DNA of 64,000 bases from Phragmites australis (GCF_958298935.1 NC_084922.1:5830501-5894500), one strand, 5' to 3'; shown: positions 36,960 to 49,429, numbered from the stretch's first letter. A program made the numbers and translations. The notes: generated by a model from the sequence alone, not told the origin.

Positions 36960-39056
36960 CTATGAGGCGCGGTTCTGCTTAATGTCACCCTGGCCAGCAT
37001 CGGGCGAGACAATGGGCTGATACTGAGCTGGCAATGTTGGAGGTGCTGCCGCCTGTGAGTAGTAGACTTGTGCACGTGTGGGATCAGCATACTCATAGCC
37101 AAAGTTGCCTGCCATGTTCGCTACAGGTTGCTGTGCGGGATGGTGGTGGGACTGAATAACATGATGGTAGCCCATCCCGGCATATCCAGGTGCTGCATTA
37201 GGCACTTGTGCAGGGGTGGCAGCGACTGTTGTTCGGTAAACACCAGGTTGCTGCAACTCAGGCTTTACAGCAATCTGAGGGATCGGCACGGTTGGCTTCG
37301 GCGTTGTGTCAACAAGCGTAGGAGGTGGCAAACTTGCTTGCACACCAGGAGGCATGCTATATTGCCGAGGTGCATTCGACCGCATAGGAATGTTAGGAAT
37401 GTAATACATGCCGGTATTCGGGTCGAATGAATGTGACTGTTGCGGCTGCAGCACTGGCTGAGGTGCTGGCTGAGGGACAGGATGGTGGTAATATGGGTTG
37501 ATTGGAAAGAAGGTGCCAGTGGTTGGGTTGTGGATGAAATGTTGATTTCCTGCAGTGACAATTTGCTGTGGAGCTGGCTGCTGTGGTTGCTGCGGCTGCA
37601 GCTGCGGTGGTTGTTGCTGCGGCTGCAGCTGCGGCGGTTGCTGCTGCGGCGGAGGCGCATGCATCTGGGCATAGAAATATCCAGCCGGGGGCTGTGTAGC
37701 AGCAGCGGCAGCATCCGCAGCTGATACTGGGATGCGATAGCTGCCAGCATCAGTTCCCACCTGCATGTCCCGCTTCAATTCGCTTGGAGGAGAGTTATCG
37801 TTGTAATAGACGGCTCTGAAACATTTGATCAAACAAATAGCCCGCATAAGGTTCCTCTATCCGGTGATTAAAGCGTAATAATATGTAAAAATTGCTCATG
37901 TCTTAAATTACCTATTGGTGGGATCAACAACGGGTGGAACCTCCTGCTTTGGAGGCGGTGGCTTCCGACCTCCGCCCCCGTGATCGGACTTGTCATCGTC
38001 CGAGAACACTCGGCTAGACGCCTCAGAGGGCGAGATGCTGGAAACCGGAACGGCCATGGCAGGAATCGGCACCTGCGGGGGCGGCTGCATGTATGCCACA
38101 GCAGGCGGCATCTGCTGCTCGGAGATCCCCATCTGCGCGAAGTGATCCTCCACGGTGGCAGGTGGTCCGACGCGGCCGTCCGGTGGGCGGTCCTCCGGCC
38201 GCACACGTATAGGCGGCAGATTCGATAGCGACGGCGCCGAGGAGGTCGACCCGAACGAGGAGTTCTTATCCAGCATCAGCGAGTCAGGCACGGACTGGAC
38301 GTCGTGCGGGTGCCTCCCAGCGGCGGCGGCCGGGAGCTTCTGCTGGTTGGCGCGCTGGTCCTCCGTCGGACCCGAGTTGGGCACCCCGCCGCGGGAGTGC
38401 ACGGAGGAGTCATCCTCGAGGCCGAGGAGGCAGTTGACGGAGGCGGAGTCGGTGGAGATCCCCCGCGGGATGCCGTCGAGTGAGCCGGAGATGGCGCTGT
38501 TGAGGGCGTCGACGAACCAGTTCTCCGACTTGGAGGAGTCATCCAGGAGGGAGCCGAGCGAGGAGGACTCAGGCTTGGCCGGGAAGAGGAAGATCCGGAT
38601 CCGGGAGGTCCGAGACGATCCGCCGCCGGAGGAGGAGGCGGCGATGCGGTCGTACTCGTCGACGAGGTTGTCGAGGTCCTCGTCGGTGGAGACGGAGATG
38701 AGGGAGTCGAGGTCCTCGTTGGGGAGCTGGTACTTGAGCGTGAAGGGGCGGCCCCCGAGCAGCGACCGCGAGAGGCGCGCGTGCACGTCGGCGAGGGACG
38801 CGTGCCGGTCGACGGCTACAATCCGGGTCTCCCCGCCCAGGTAGCAGAGCGACTTATCGGTTGGCCGCGGGACGATTCGGCCGCCGAAGCTGCACATCAG
38901 GCGCAGCCGCCCGCCGCCGCCCGCCGCTACCGCGGAGGACGGAAAGGACTCGTCCCACGAGTCGCCGCCCCGGCTGCGCGGAGAGGACTCCGTGGAGTCG
39001 GGGTATCCAGGCCCGGAGCCGGGGCCTCCTACGCCGGCGGCCGTCGCCGGCTCCAT
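36960..39056 (-). CDS. PB1-domain protein with Q/P-rich C-terminal half, 666 residues
   Basis: Two exons: 39056-37912 and 37815-36960, with a 96-base GTAATT..TTTCAG intron. The PB1 domain spans about residues 50-150. It starts RLRLMCSFGGRIVPRPTDK, followed by LGGETRIVAVDRH, with a clear OPCA acidic motif (QLPNEDLDSLISVSTDEDLD, then NLVDEYD). PB1 domains pair head to tail with other PB1 proteins. A Ser/Asp/Pro-rich linker follows, then exon 2 with Gln/Pro repeats (QQQPPQLQPQQQPPQLQPQQ) and Tyr/His/Pro-rich low complexity to the end NRAS. This matches the plant family of PB1 proteins lacking a kinase domain. The partner is unknown. The start is ATG 39056; the frame opens earlier (39071) only with a non-ATG codon. 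The frame is intact. Confidence 0.92.
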
Positions 39057-39135
39057 CAGCGAAGAGAGCAAGGTTGTTGCTTTGGTTGGGGGTGGGTTTT
39101 GGGTGGGGATATAATTAGATTTTGGTGGAACGGGG

Positions 39136-39148
39136 GAATATAAGGGGA
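39136..39148 (-). promoter_or_regulatory. Possible TATA element of the PB1 gene
   Basis: The minus strand reads CCCCTTATATTCC about 85 bases upstream of the ATG. A second candidate (TAATTATATCCC) lies nearer, around 39110. Confidence 0.4.
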
Positions 39149-39512
39149 GCGAAGAAGAAGGGGGAGGAACGGTGGTGGGACCCGCGGCAGGAAATATCGC
39201 AAGTGGGGTTTGCGGACTGTGGTGGGCTGTTTGGTTATATATATATATATATAAGAACCTCGAGTGCCAACTTAAAACTTAATAAATAAATATTGGTCGT
39301 GATTAAATTAAAATAATACTAAAATTTGATTAAATAATTTTTTATTCGTGATCAAGCTAAAATTAGGAGCTCGAATAAAATGCGGATGGCTAAATTGGCC
39401 GCGTAAAATTTGCCCCGGCCGCTAATTGACTATAGACGGGTGTGGTAAAAAAAAATTGCGATCGTAGTTAAATTTTAGTTTGGAATTAAACACTAGCTAA
39501 ATTAACTAAGTA

Positions 39513-39762
39513 CTATCTTCCTTAAAAAATATAATGCATATTTTATTTTGAAAAGTCAAACTTATATATTTTAATCAATAATTAGCTAAATTATAAGTAT
39601 ATTTAATATATAAAAATTATAAAACTAGATTTATTTTCATAATTCTTTCACACTATATTAGTTTTGTAGCAATAAACTATATAATTCGTAAGAAAATAAT
39701 AGTCAAAGTTTAACTTTAAAGACCAAATTAAAAAAATACACCTTATATTTGAACGAATAAAG
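39513..39762. mobile_element. Stowaway-type (Tc1/mariner) MITE, 250 bp
   Basis: It has TA on both sides (39511-39512 and 39763-39764). It contains the well-known grass Stowaway body: AATGCATATTTTATTTTGAA, then AGTCAAACTTATATATTTT, CAATAATTAGCTAAATTATA, AGTCAAAGTTTAACTTTAAA and ACACCTTATATTTGAACGA. Ends have drifted from the usual CTCCCTCCGTTC. About 450 bases upstream of the PB1 start codon. Confidence 0.8.
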
Positions 39763-39764
39763 TA

Positions 39765-40900
39765 GGCTCAAAATTTGATCTTCCTATTATCATAAACCAA
39801 ACAGACACTTTTGTGCTCTTGTCCTACAGACTAAACTACGTTATTAGACTCAGATCCTCTGCATTAAAGGAGTTAATGCAAAGGACTGCATTAGCTCTGA
39901 TCTAAAGATAAACAGTCCTCTGCATTAGCTCGGATGTGATGCATTCATTTCGTGATTGCCAGACCAGATCAGTAGCTATATTAGAGCAACGGCGTATAGT
40001 ACCAAATCGGGTGTATCCTGAACCGGAGTACTGTTTTCCTATAAACATATAATTAATTAATACAGAACACTGTAGCATCAAGCTAATTTTACTAGATAAA
40101 TAGTAATCCTCTGCATTGATCCACCATTAGTACAAAGATCCGAGTCCTACGCTGCTGCCCTGGCGGCTCCGTCTTCTGCTTTGGTTTTTCTTCTCCCTGT
40201 CTTTTCGGTTGACGCCATGGCGACCGCCGCCCTCTAGAGTTTTCCCTTGTCAAGTGCCATCTATTGTTTGATTATTCCAACGGAGGACTTACTGGCTTTG
40301 GACTAGATGAATTAGAAATTGACACTCAACCAATGAAAGCTCGATGTAAACCGCTCAAATCCAATGCTAGTTCCCAATATAGCAGGCCAATTCTTTTTTT
40401 GAAAAAATAGAAAGCCAAACAATGGCTATTCCATCGGTATAATATGCATGTCCCTCGTGGCTAATGTTTAGTATTGTTTTAGTGACCTCTCCGTCTACAA
40501 CCGAATTGATACGGTAGCACAATTCGCAATATAAAACTACAGAAGTAGTAACAAAGAGTAACCTCGAGAAAAGTCTAATACTACAACAAAATTGCCCAGA
40601 ATCAGTGAAATCATTCAAATCTCACTCAATTTTCATGCATTTGAATCTATGACAAGATCTATGACGTGCCTAGGTCAACGTTTAGATTACGGTTGGGGTT
40701 CATAAAAGCCCCAACTTAGAGGAAGGGAAAGGATGTTGGAGGACCAACTATGTTAGGTGGCGACCGTGACGATAAAGCGAGGTTGCTATAGAGCCACAAG
40801 CTATGGGAATTGTGGAGGGTAGTATGTGAAAGAACAACAAAATCTACAACAGAAAGTATGAGGAGGCCAGGAGAAGATATGGGCAGTGTGTAACCTAAGG
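39765..40900. other. Intergenic DNA
   Basis: No supported gene. A MATAAL mini-frame at 40217 is not convincing. The right part may already be gypsy LTR. Confidence 0.4.
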
Positions 40901-41785
40901 TTCGGCTGGTGATGTTATTAAGGATATGTCAGAGCCTTAGAATTGCTAAGTGGTCCTTCCTGTGAATATTCTAAGACTCCTGGTATCTTAGTGCCCCGTG
41001 GATGAATATTGTGGCTATGTTGTGAGGACGTTGCGTCTCGTTATGACAGTTCCACCAGTTGTATGGTTGGAGTATGTGCATATCTTGTGAGTAAAATGTA
41101 CAACCTCTGCAGAGTATTAAACCTATCCGGATAGCTATGCCCTCGATCAAAGGCATGCTATGGTTCGATCACAATGATTACCTTTTCGGCATATGTATCT
41201 CCTTAGCGTGTGAGTGGGCAGTATGGCTGTGTTTTCAAAAAGTGTTGATTATGTTCCTGAGTATCCCGGACTATGTGTCCATCGACAAAAGAAGTGTTAG
41301 AATTGGCAGAACAGAAGTATGTCCCTCAGGGCCAACAACCCTATAAGCTCAACTTATGTGTTCCCTCAAAATTATTTTAAGATAGTCTTTGCAAATTGAA
41401 CCTTACATCGAAAACTAGTTTTCTACAAAATCTAAAGATTCTACAGCTTTATCCTTGATCTACCGTTATACATAAGGTATTACTTGCTAAGTACCTTATA
41501 TGCTCACTCTTACTATGTGTGGATTCAGATGATCCAAAGACCGATTTCGTCGAAGGTGAAGATGAAGAATAGAAAAGTTGGGTTTCGTCTGCACTCAAGC
41601 TACCTGTAGGGCTTGGGTCGCTTTTGCATTGTTTTCAGTGTGTTGTGAGGCTTTGTTTATTTATGCCTATGAGTCTTTATTGTAATGAACCCTGATGTCT
41701 ATTGTTGTTGGAAATATATGCGTAGCAACTATTGATCTAGGGACTGGTATGAGTTGCACAAGGTAACTTGAAGGATGAGTATGGC
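40900..41785 (+). mobile_element. 5' LTR remnant of a Tekay/del-like gypsy element
   Basis: The block CTTGTGAGTAAAATGTACAA, then CCTCTGCAGAGTATTAAACC, then TATCCGGATAG, then GATCAAAGGCATGCTATGG is the usual U3/R layout of this LTR family. The same layout with other bases is seen at 20220-20370. It ends just before the primer-binding site. The left end is not resolved, and the LTR seems truncated. Confidence 0.6.
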
Positions 41786-41789
41786 AGAA

Positions 41790-41801
41790 TGGTATCAGAG
41801 T
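41790..41801 (+). promoter_or_regulatory. Primer-binding site, initiator Met-tRNA type
   Basis: TGGTATCAGAGT matches the plant initiator tRNA-Met 3' end complement (TGGTATCAGAGC) in 11 of 12 bases. It sits immediately after the LTR remnant and sets the plus orientation of the element. Confidence 0.85.
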
Positions 41802-41975
41802 CATACTTGACTGTAGGGGAAACCCTAGGATTGGTCGAGCAAAGGAGTGATAGTTTTGTAACAAAGTATTTTAATAAAAAATTTATCATCCCCATTGCCT
41901 ATTTACCTTGATGTTCCATTTTAATAAAAAGGTTTTTCACTCAATCCCGACTCACCTTTTTTCAAAATTTTGGCA

Positions 41976-42900
41976 GATGGAAGGAGACGGATGGACCACC
42001 ACCTACTGCTTGGACGTGCAGGGCTTCCCCCTCATCCTTTGGGAGACCCTGATGCGGTTTGGGTACACTCAACGCCTGGAGTATCGTGGACAAGAGTACC
42101 GAGAGAATGTCACCAACAAATATGAAGTCCATGTCCTTTTTTCGAGACACCTGAGTATACTTTCGCGTACGGAGCTGAGTACATAGATACCTATCAGGCA
42201 GCAGCTTGTAAGGCCCTCCTTTACTTCTACTGGAGTCATGAGAAGGATACTAGTCGTACCATGGTGAAGTTTTTCCCAGTCAGTGACCGTAAACTCCCTG
42301 TGTGGCGTAGCAGGATGAGGAGATTGGAAGGTCTAAGTCAAAGGGAGGACGACCCTACGTTGGTCGCCATAGTAAAATACCTCCTTGCCCTGGATCAACT
42401 GTATGGGACTCATCGCTTTGAGTGGAATGCATGCATCCAGAGAGCTAAAAATTCTGAGACTCAGAGAGAGCTTTGAGAATGTAGCTATAACAGGTTGGAG
42501 AGTAGGCAGTAGCTACAGAAAAGCGTGCTGAGGAGATTGCCAAGGAACTGATAGGGACCTCTGAGTATTATGTTAAGGAGCTCAATGAAGCCTACTTGTC
42601 TTGCCATATGACCCACAAAGGACCCCACCGTAATCTCACTCTAAGGAAGAGGACCTTTCACCTACCCTTAATTTGATAGCGTCAGACGCTTGGAGTTACC
42701 TGGAGTTCCCCTCTTCCCTCCAGGAGTCATCCAGGAGGGAGTAGAGCAGGATGACCAGATGTATGAAGATAATTCCGAAGAAGAAGACCCCATCGAGCAT
42801 GAGTTTGTGCACAACGATGATTCTGAGGGCAGTAAAGAGCCCGTTGGAGATAACATCATCGACCTAGATGGTGACGAGGAGGACATGGCTAGAGCTTTTG
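41976..42900 (+). pseudogene. ORF0-like frame upstream of gag in the gypsy element
   Basis: From MEGDGWTTTYCLDVQGF (41978) the reading runs through WETLMRFGYTQRLEYRG to a stop at 42184. It continues through TYQAAACKALLYFYW, then RKLPVWRSRMRRLEGLSQ and LLALDQLYGTHRFEWN, to a stop near 42474. An acidic tail follows (SEEEDPIEHEFVHNDDSE, about 42770-42830). It resembles the extra reading frame ahead of gag that has been described in rice RIRE3/RIRE8-type gypsy elements. The function is unknown. It is broken by several stops. Confidence 0.55.
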
Positions 42901-43169
42901 AGCAGATGTAGGATCTGGAACTAGCCAACCATGATGGCATCAATCTCATCGCATAGTGGCGTGCAAATCACCCCTAAAGGCAGTCTCTCCACCATCAGTA
43001 GTAGCAGCATGACTCAAGAGCATTGTCAAGACCAGTGCATCGTTAGTCTACCGTGTGCTAGTTATTCCAGTAGTATGTATTGTGTGGTAGTATCCATGCA
43101 TGTAGCAGTTCAGTGTCTCTTGGAGTCTTTAGCTCCAATGCCTATGTGTGCATTGAACCTTATGTGATG

Positions 43170-43840
43170 TAACACCAGCTGAAAGGACAGTTGCCACCCT
43201 CACCATCTGTTGAAGGACTTGTGGCAGTAATGACTAATCGTTTGATGGAAGCCATAGCACAAGAAATACAAGGCAACCATGGGAATGGACAAAGGTTACA
43301 TTCCAAGATGACCAAGTTCATGAGACTCAGACCAGGCACTTTCGATCACACAGAAGATGCCCCACTAACAACAGATGTTTGGCTAAGAGGCATCAACATG
43401 AAGTTGGATGTCATAAATCCCAGTGATCGTGAAAAAGTTCTTTTGGCATCTCATCAGTTAATGGGAGCAGTCTTGGAATGGTGGAAAAACTATCGAGAAG
43501 CCGTATAGGATGTCAATACCATCACCTGTGAGGAATTCTAAGAGGAATTCAGGAGGTATCATATCCCAGAAGGAATCATAGAGATGAAGGCACTAGAGTT
43601 TTGTGACTTGAAGTAAGGGGCCATGATTGTAAATTAGTACATTCATAAATTCACCAAGCTCTCCTACAATACCCCAAAATATGTGAATACAAACAAGAAG
43701 AAGCAGGACCGCTTCATAAGAGGATTGCATAGTATTCTGAAGACATACCTATCTGCCAACACTTACCCAGACTTCAACACAATGATGAATCGAGCCATCA
43801 TCGTAGAGAAAGCCAAAGCCAAAGGAGACAATGACTGAAA
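43170..43840 (+). pseudogene. Gypsy gag (retrotransposon gag domain), decayed
   Basis: The gag core is clear: MTKFMRLRPGTFDHTEDAPL, then TDVWLRGINMKLDVINPSDR, then LLASHQLMGAVLEWWKNYRE. After a TAG (43506) come EEFRRYHIPEGIIEMKALEF, YIHKFTKLSYNTPKYVN and KKQDRFIRGLHSILKTYLS. Gag would form the virus-like particle. There are at least four in-frame stops. Confidence 0.85.
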
Positions 43841-44054
43841 TGCAAGTTCATGGCACATAAGTATAGCCAGCTGGAAAGATTCTCAAGACCTAGACCCAAC
43901 AACTACCAAAAACTAAAATACCAACTAACTATGCAGTATTAGTGTTAAGGATACAATCGGCCAACAGCTTCAGCTTACCGCAGCCAGAATTTAGCAAGTC
44001 AGCAGAACAACAATGGCAGTGTCGCCTAGGTGTCCGAAAGAAACAAAGATAGAG

Positions 44055-44115
44055 TTTGATACAATTGTAGGGAGCCTAGGCATATGATAGCCAATTGTCC
44101 ACACAAGAACCCCAC
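44055..44115 (+). pseudogene. Gag CCHC zinc knuckle, damaged
   Basis: YNCREPRHMIANCPH reads as the knuckle of gag. The codon before Y, where the first Cys is expected, is TGA, so one zinc ligand is lost. Confidence 0.7.
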
Positions 44116-44265
44116 TACATCACGAGCCCCAACAAACTCTGCAGTAAGTGCTAGGACAACATCATCAGGAGTTGGACGTTGTGGATCGCAAGCCATGGGA
44201 TAGCAGAAGAAGACCACCCAATCCATTGGGAGAGGCCGTGTCAACCACATTGATGCTTATGATGT

Positions 44266-44590
44266 CTAGGAAGCACCGAATGTCGTATTCGATGAGTTCA
44301 TTGTCAATTCAACTTTAGCAACAGTATTATTTGATTCTAGAGCTTTGCATTTATTCATATCATCAGAGTTTGCTAGGCATATAATTCCAACTGTTTTGCT
44401 TAAAAACTCCCTTATGATACGCTCTCCCAGAGCAAAAATCAAGTGCCTATTAGGATGTCCCCGTGTTAAAATCATAATAAGTGGGGTAGAGTTCCTAACG
44501 AATTTGGTAGTTCTCCAATCTGATGGAATAGAATTGGTTAGCCAAGCATCAAGGCAACATAGCTTGTGGCACCCGAAAGGCCACCCTAGT
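44266..44590 (+). pseudogene. Gypsy aspartic protease, damaged active site
   Basis: TVLFDSRALHLFISSEFA is the retropepsin region; the catalytic D-S-G triad is changed to D-S-R. It is followed by VKIIISGVEFLTNLVVLQ. Confidence 0.75.
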
Positions 44591-44699
44591 TAACCGCAAT
44601 GGCATTTAAAGTGGAATATCAGCCAAAATGACCTAAACCCAGGCCCATATTGTGTAACTTGGAAGCCACAACTCTGGATAAAGGTACCCATAGTAAAGG

Positions 44700-45300
44700 A
44701 ATATCCAGATGTGTTCCCAGAGGAACTACCAGGAATGCCACCTAACCGAGAAATAGAATTCATCATAGATCTTATCCCTAGAACAACCCCAATAGCCAAG
44801 AGACCCTATCGAATGGCAGCAAATGAACTAGTAGAGTTAAAGAAGCAACTAGGAGAGTTACAAGAGAGAGGATATATCAGACCTAGTTCATCTCCATGGG
44901 GATCACCAGTCTTGTTTGTAAAGAAGAAAGATGGCAGTCTCAGAATGTGTATAGACTATCGAGCCTTGAATACAGAACAATAAAAAATAAATACCCACTG
45001 TCCAAGATGGATGATCTTTTCGATCAACTGTAAGGAGCCAAATTCTTCTCTAAGATTGACTTGAGATTAGGGTATTACCAATTGAAAGTTCAAGAAAGTG
45101 ACATACGCAAAACAACCTTTGTAACTCGATATGGACAATACGAGTTCACAGAAATATCCTTTGGATCAACTAATGCTCCTACTTACTTTATGAATTTGAT
45201 GAATAATATATTTATGGAAGAGTTAGATAAGTTTGTTGTAGTCTTTATTGATGACATACTTATCTACTCTTAGAGTGCCGAAGAGTAGAAATAACACCTA
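44700..45300 (+). pseudogene. Gypsy reverse transcriptase, decayed
   Basis: [20 protein letters not shown] leads into [20 protein letters not shown], then [20 protein letters not shown] and IDYRALN. After a frame break comes [38 protein letters not shown] and finally the catalytic FIDDILIYS, ending at a TAG (45271-45273). The metal-binding DD is retained, but stops and a frameshift near 44985 rule out a functional enzyme. Confidence 0.9.
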
Positions 45301-45734
45301 AGAATAGTCTTGGAAAGGTTAAAAGCCCATGACCTTTATACCAAATTCAACAAATATGAATTTTGGCTAAAGTAAGTTGCTTTCCTTGAAACGTCATAAC
45401 AGAAGGAGTAGCAGTGGATCCTGCTAAAGTCAAAGCTGTCATGGATTGGAAACCATCGACTAATGTGACGAAAATCAGAAGTTTCCTTAGATTGGCGGGA
45501 TACTACCGGAGATTCATAGAAGGATTCTCAAGAATAGTAAAACCTATGACTAAACTGACCTGTAAGGAAAAGCCTTTTTAATGGACAAGAGATTGTGAAA
45601 AGAGCTTCCAAGAACTGAAAAATAGACTAGCCGTGACCTCAGTGCTAACCTTGCCAGATATTCATAAGGATTTCATGGTATTCAGCAATGCCTCTAGGCA
45701 AGGATTAGGATATGTCCTAATGCAAGACAGTAAA
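45300..45734 (+). pseudogene. Gypsy RT connection and RNase H, 5' part
   Basis: Contains VKAVMDWKPSTNVTKIRSF, LAGYYRRFIEGFSRI, FQELKNRLAVTSVLTLPD and FMVFSNASRQGLGYVLMQ. The first RNase H aspartate (normally D in the DAS motif) reads N. It is cut at 45734 by the inverted solo LTR; the frame resumes at 49069 after one copy of the 5-bp duplication. Confidence 0.85.
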
Positions 45735-48700
45735 TGAGAGGAACTTTCTAAATAGTATTCGAGCTAATAATTAGGACAATTATTTTCTATAATCACGTCC
45801 ACAATAATTAACTAGAATATCATTCTGGTAGTTCTAACATGTGTTTACTTCCAGGATTAGAACACACACCTTTACAACAAGCACATCATCACAGGATATA
45901 ATAAAGAGCGAGTAATTAAACTAAGTTACAAGTCTTTAAGTAGATTAAACTTTAAAACAAAATACATAACCCGAATATTTGTTAGAATAGTTGCGCAGCG
46001 GAATAAGTTATATGATGACAAAAGATTGGTAGCACCATTTGCCTTAAGGCGCCACCCCAAACTAACAACGCACGAGTAGAATGACACTACTCCTGCCCAT
46101 CACCAACATCGGAGGGTGTAAAGTAGCTAAATACTAGTTCTTCCTCACATGAAAAAACAAATAAAGAACGTGAGTACGAAGGTACTCATAAGACTTAATC
46201 CATAATTGGCACTTATAAATAACCCGACTCCAAAGAGAATGCATATTGATAATTAGCAAGGACTCAACCACAAAGGTTAAGTAAATTCATATGCAAAAGC
46301 GATCTAGACTCAAGTGTATGAATCTATACCTAACTAAAACATCCTTGCATCATGAGATTATCAACATTACAAAGATGTAACTTGTACCATATCAACCCTT
46401 CATCAACATCACCAGCAATGTCCCAACATTACATCACAACATCCCAATGATAAAACTCTATGATTGATATAAATGGATAAAAGCATGCTCATAACTAAGA
46501 GCATAACAATTCGAATTGATATTACACCCTGCATGGGGTACATCTTTACCCACACGACACGAGAATTATTCAGCTTGTGTTACCTGCTAAAGTGCACACA
46601 AGGGGTACCCGTATCAACCTTTTTCAATTGAACACAACCATTTGAACATGTACCTATAGGTGATAAGGTCCACTAGGGCCACTCTCGGAGAATCCTAGTT
46701 ATGTTTAAAAGTGTCAAGGTAACTAGAACTACTTCTCGAGCAAACTAGGTACCTCTACAAGCTTACTATACCCACAACACCTTTACGATATCACCTCTAA
46801 AACCTATTATGCCCATGACATCATAGGCCGACAAGCCAAAAGGTAACAACTACAAAAAGTATTCGGCTTATCTAACATTATATTCATATGTTGTAAGTAC
46901 GGTAAGTGTTAAAGCCAACTACAACAACAGACAATGCTTAATCGATTCAAGCGAGCCTATAGCATCTGAGACCCCCTTCTCGAGTCATCCCTATTGCCCG
47001 CCTGAATCTTATCTCATCCTTACTAACTTACACATCCCATAATCATCATTGTGTTTGTGAAATAAGAGTAAGCTCTAAGCTCGCGAATGATAGTCGAACG
47101 ACCGCTCGACTTCTACCGATGACCTAAACCTTGCTAAGCATGATGTATTAATTTTAAGTTAGACCATTGAGTGCTATACCCAGAGTTACAATGGATCAAG
47201 AGATAATAATACTAAGGAAGGGTAATACAACAATTAGGATCTACTCCCAAAAACCCAACCTCGACTAACTATCATGCATGACATATATATAGCATAATTT
47301 ATCAAATTAAAGATAATATATGATCCAAAGTAATGGGTGCAACATGCTTAGATACTTGCCTTGCTCAAGTGCTTCACACATAATATCACAATTAGGTTCC
47401 ACCTCACCACATAATATCACAATTAGGTTCCACCTCAAGAACATACCCATCGCTCTTCAGTTCGTTGATCGCTAAAAGGAAGAATGGTGCATCACAATTA
47501 ACATGACAAAATGCTATAGTACATGCATCAAATGCCATTAAAACATAACAAGAAATGAGGTACTGAGTAAAGAACATGAGGCAACAAGAATCATATGAAT
47601 TTAAATGTGAAAGCTCATGTTATAAAAGATTTATTTAAGGTCTATTAACAAAGGACCGTAGCTAAGCTAGCTATGAAGATTATATAAGCTTCACGATTTA
47701 AACAACACTTTCATACCAAAGCATATTTTTCCTAGATATTAATGATCATAACATGAATTTTTCAAGTTGTTTCATAATTTTAGGATATCGCGTTAATTAA
47801 CTATGATTCAATTAAACCAAAACATATTTAAATAATTTATTAATTGTGAAAAAAGTATTTCTAGAGTTTAAATATTTTTAACATGTATTTCATACTCATA
47901 CTAATCTAATGCAACTAGTCTCATGATTTGTGGAGTTTATATGAATTAAGTATGAAATTTACAAGCTATCAGCAAAGTAAAAAAAGAAAAGAAAAAACCT
48001 CTGATGAACAGTAACATTTAGAGGGCCTGGCACACGAAACCTCCGGGTGTGGTTCCAGATGAGGGTTCTCTGTAAAAAAAAGTACTTGGATTAACCCAAA
48101 ATCTCCAAGTTATAGCAGAACGCGAGTTTTTTCGACGATTCTTTGATCGATTCGATTTACATGTTAAAGTCTAATCTACATAAGCATGTATTGACACTAA
48201 TGCATGGATCATAGACCTAATTTACCCACTAAACAAGCTCAAATCACTAGCTCTACTCGTCCAAACATTTCTTCTATCTCTAGTGCCTAAGAACACGATG
48301 CTACTTCGCCATTCCTTGATTGCAGCCCACAAATCCATCCAAAAACCAAGCTAGCATGTGCATTGCTACCGTGAAAACCCTATGAACTTATCCAAGGTCT
48401 TGTTGGAGGGTGGTGGCCTTTGGTTGGAGAAGAAACCAATGGGAGAAGCTCGAAGAAGCGACGAACGGACTACTAAAATTGCAGAACAGAGAGATGACAA
48501 AATCGATTTGCAAAACCTTCAAATCTCCATGCATGTGAGAAATTATAGGATGCATAGAGAGCTAAGAGGTGGGGAATGCAGTAGTATAACATGCAGATAT
48601 TTCTTTAGCTTCCTTAGGGCGGATTCTTGAGGAGAAAGGAGAGAGTTTGAGAGGGAAAGAGGGAGGGGGCAGCAGCTCCTGCTGCTCTTGTGGCCAGTTG

Positions 48701-49063
48701 GGAGTGAGAGGAGTGAGGGAGAGTGAGAGGGAGAGAGAGATGGAGAGATGCGGATGCTAGTGGAGCTAAGTGGGAGAGGGAGAAAAGGGGTGGGGCCGAC
48801 CAGGGGGTCTCACTCATTAGAGAGAAGCTAATTTCATCTACAAACTTTTATAAAAGAAACATGAGCAATGATTATAACTTCTAAGCGAGACTTAACTAAG
48901 CAAAAATTCTAACATTTCATATTTTCAAAAATACAAAGTCATTATCAAACCACCATTTTAATTAACAAGCAAATCCAAAATGCTTAACAATTAAACATGA
49001 TACTTATATTTCTTATGATGTATGATTGTACTTAATGACGTGATTAAGAATTGTGATGTGATA
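45735..49063 (-). mobile_element. Nested solo LTR, 3.33 kb, Tekay/del-like, inverted
   Basis: Exact 5-bp target duplications GTAAA at 45730-45734 and 49064-49068 bound it. The sequence is the reverse complement relative of the LTR at 17444-21110. Examples are GAGTACGAAGGTACTCATA (46172) and the ACACCCTGCATGGGGTAC block at 46527. The left end TGAGAGGAACTTTC and right end GTGATGTGATA are drifted forms of that LTR's ends. No internal domain is present, so this is a solo LTR from intra-element recombination. Its frames, e.g. 48358-48630, are not genes. Confidence 0.92.
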
Positions 49064-49068
49064 GTAAA

Positions 49069-49386
49069 GTGGTTGCCTACGCATCCAGACAATTGAAAGA
49101 GTATGAGAAAAACTACCCAACCCATGATTTGAAGCTAGCAGCCGTGGTGCATGTCCTTAATCTTTTAAGACACTATTTAATTGAAAATAAGTGTGAGATA
49201 TTCACGAATCACAAGAGTTTAAAGTATATCTTCACCCAATCAGATTTAAATCTGAGGCGGAGAAGATGGTTGGAATTAATGAATGACTATAATCTGGATA
49301 TCCAGTATCATTTGGGCAAGGCCAATGTTGTAGCAGATGCCTTTAGCAAGAAGGCTCATTGCTACAACCTCAAAATTCAGAAATGA
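49069..49386 (+). pseudogene. Gypsy RNase H, 3' part
   Basis: [20 protein letters not shown], then [52 protein letters not shown] and [13 protein letters not shown] are the standard RNase H C-terminal half. This 105-residue stretch has no stop. It continues the part at 45300-45734 across the nested LTR. Confidence 0.9.
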
Positions 49387-49429
49387 AGGCTAGAACTATT
49401 GGAAGAAATCCAATGACTAAACCTCCAAA

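Noticed and set aside
39057..39071. Longer N-terminus for the PB1 protein
   Set aside because: The codon at 39071 is TTG; the first ATG is at 39056.
48358..48630. 90-codon plus-strand frame
   Set aside because: Lies wholly within the inverted solo LTR.
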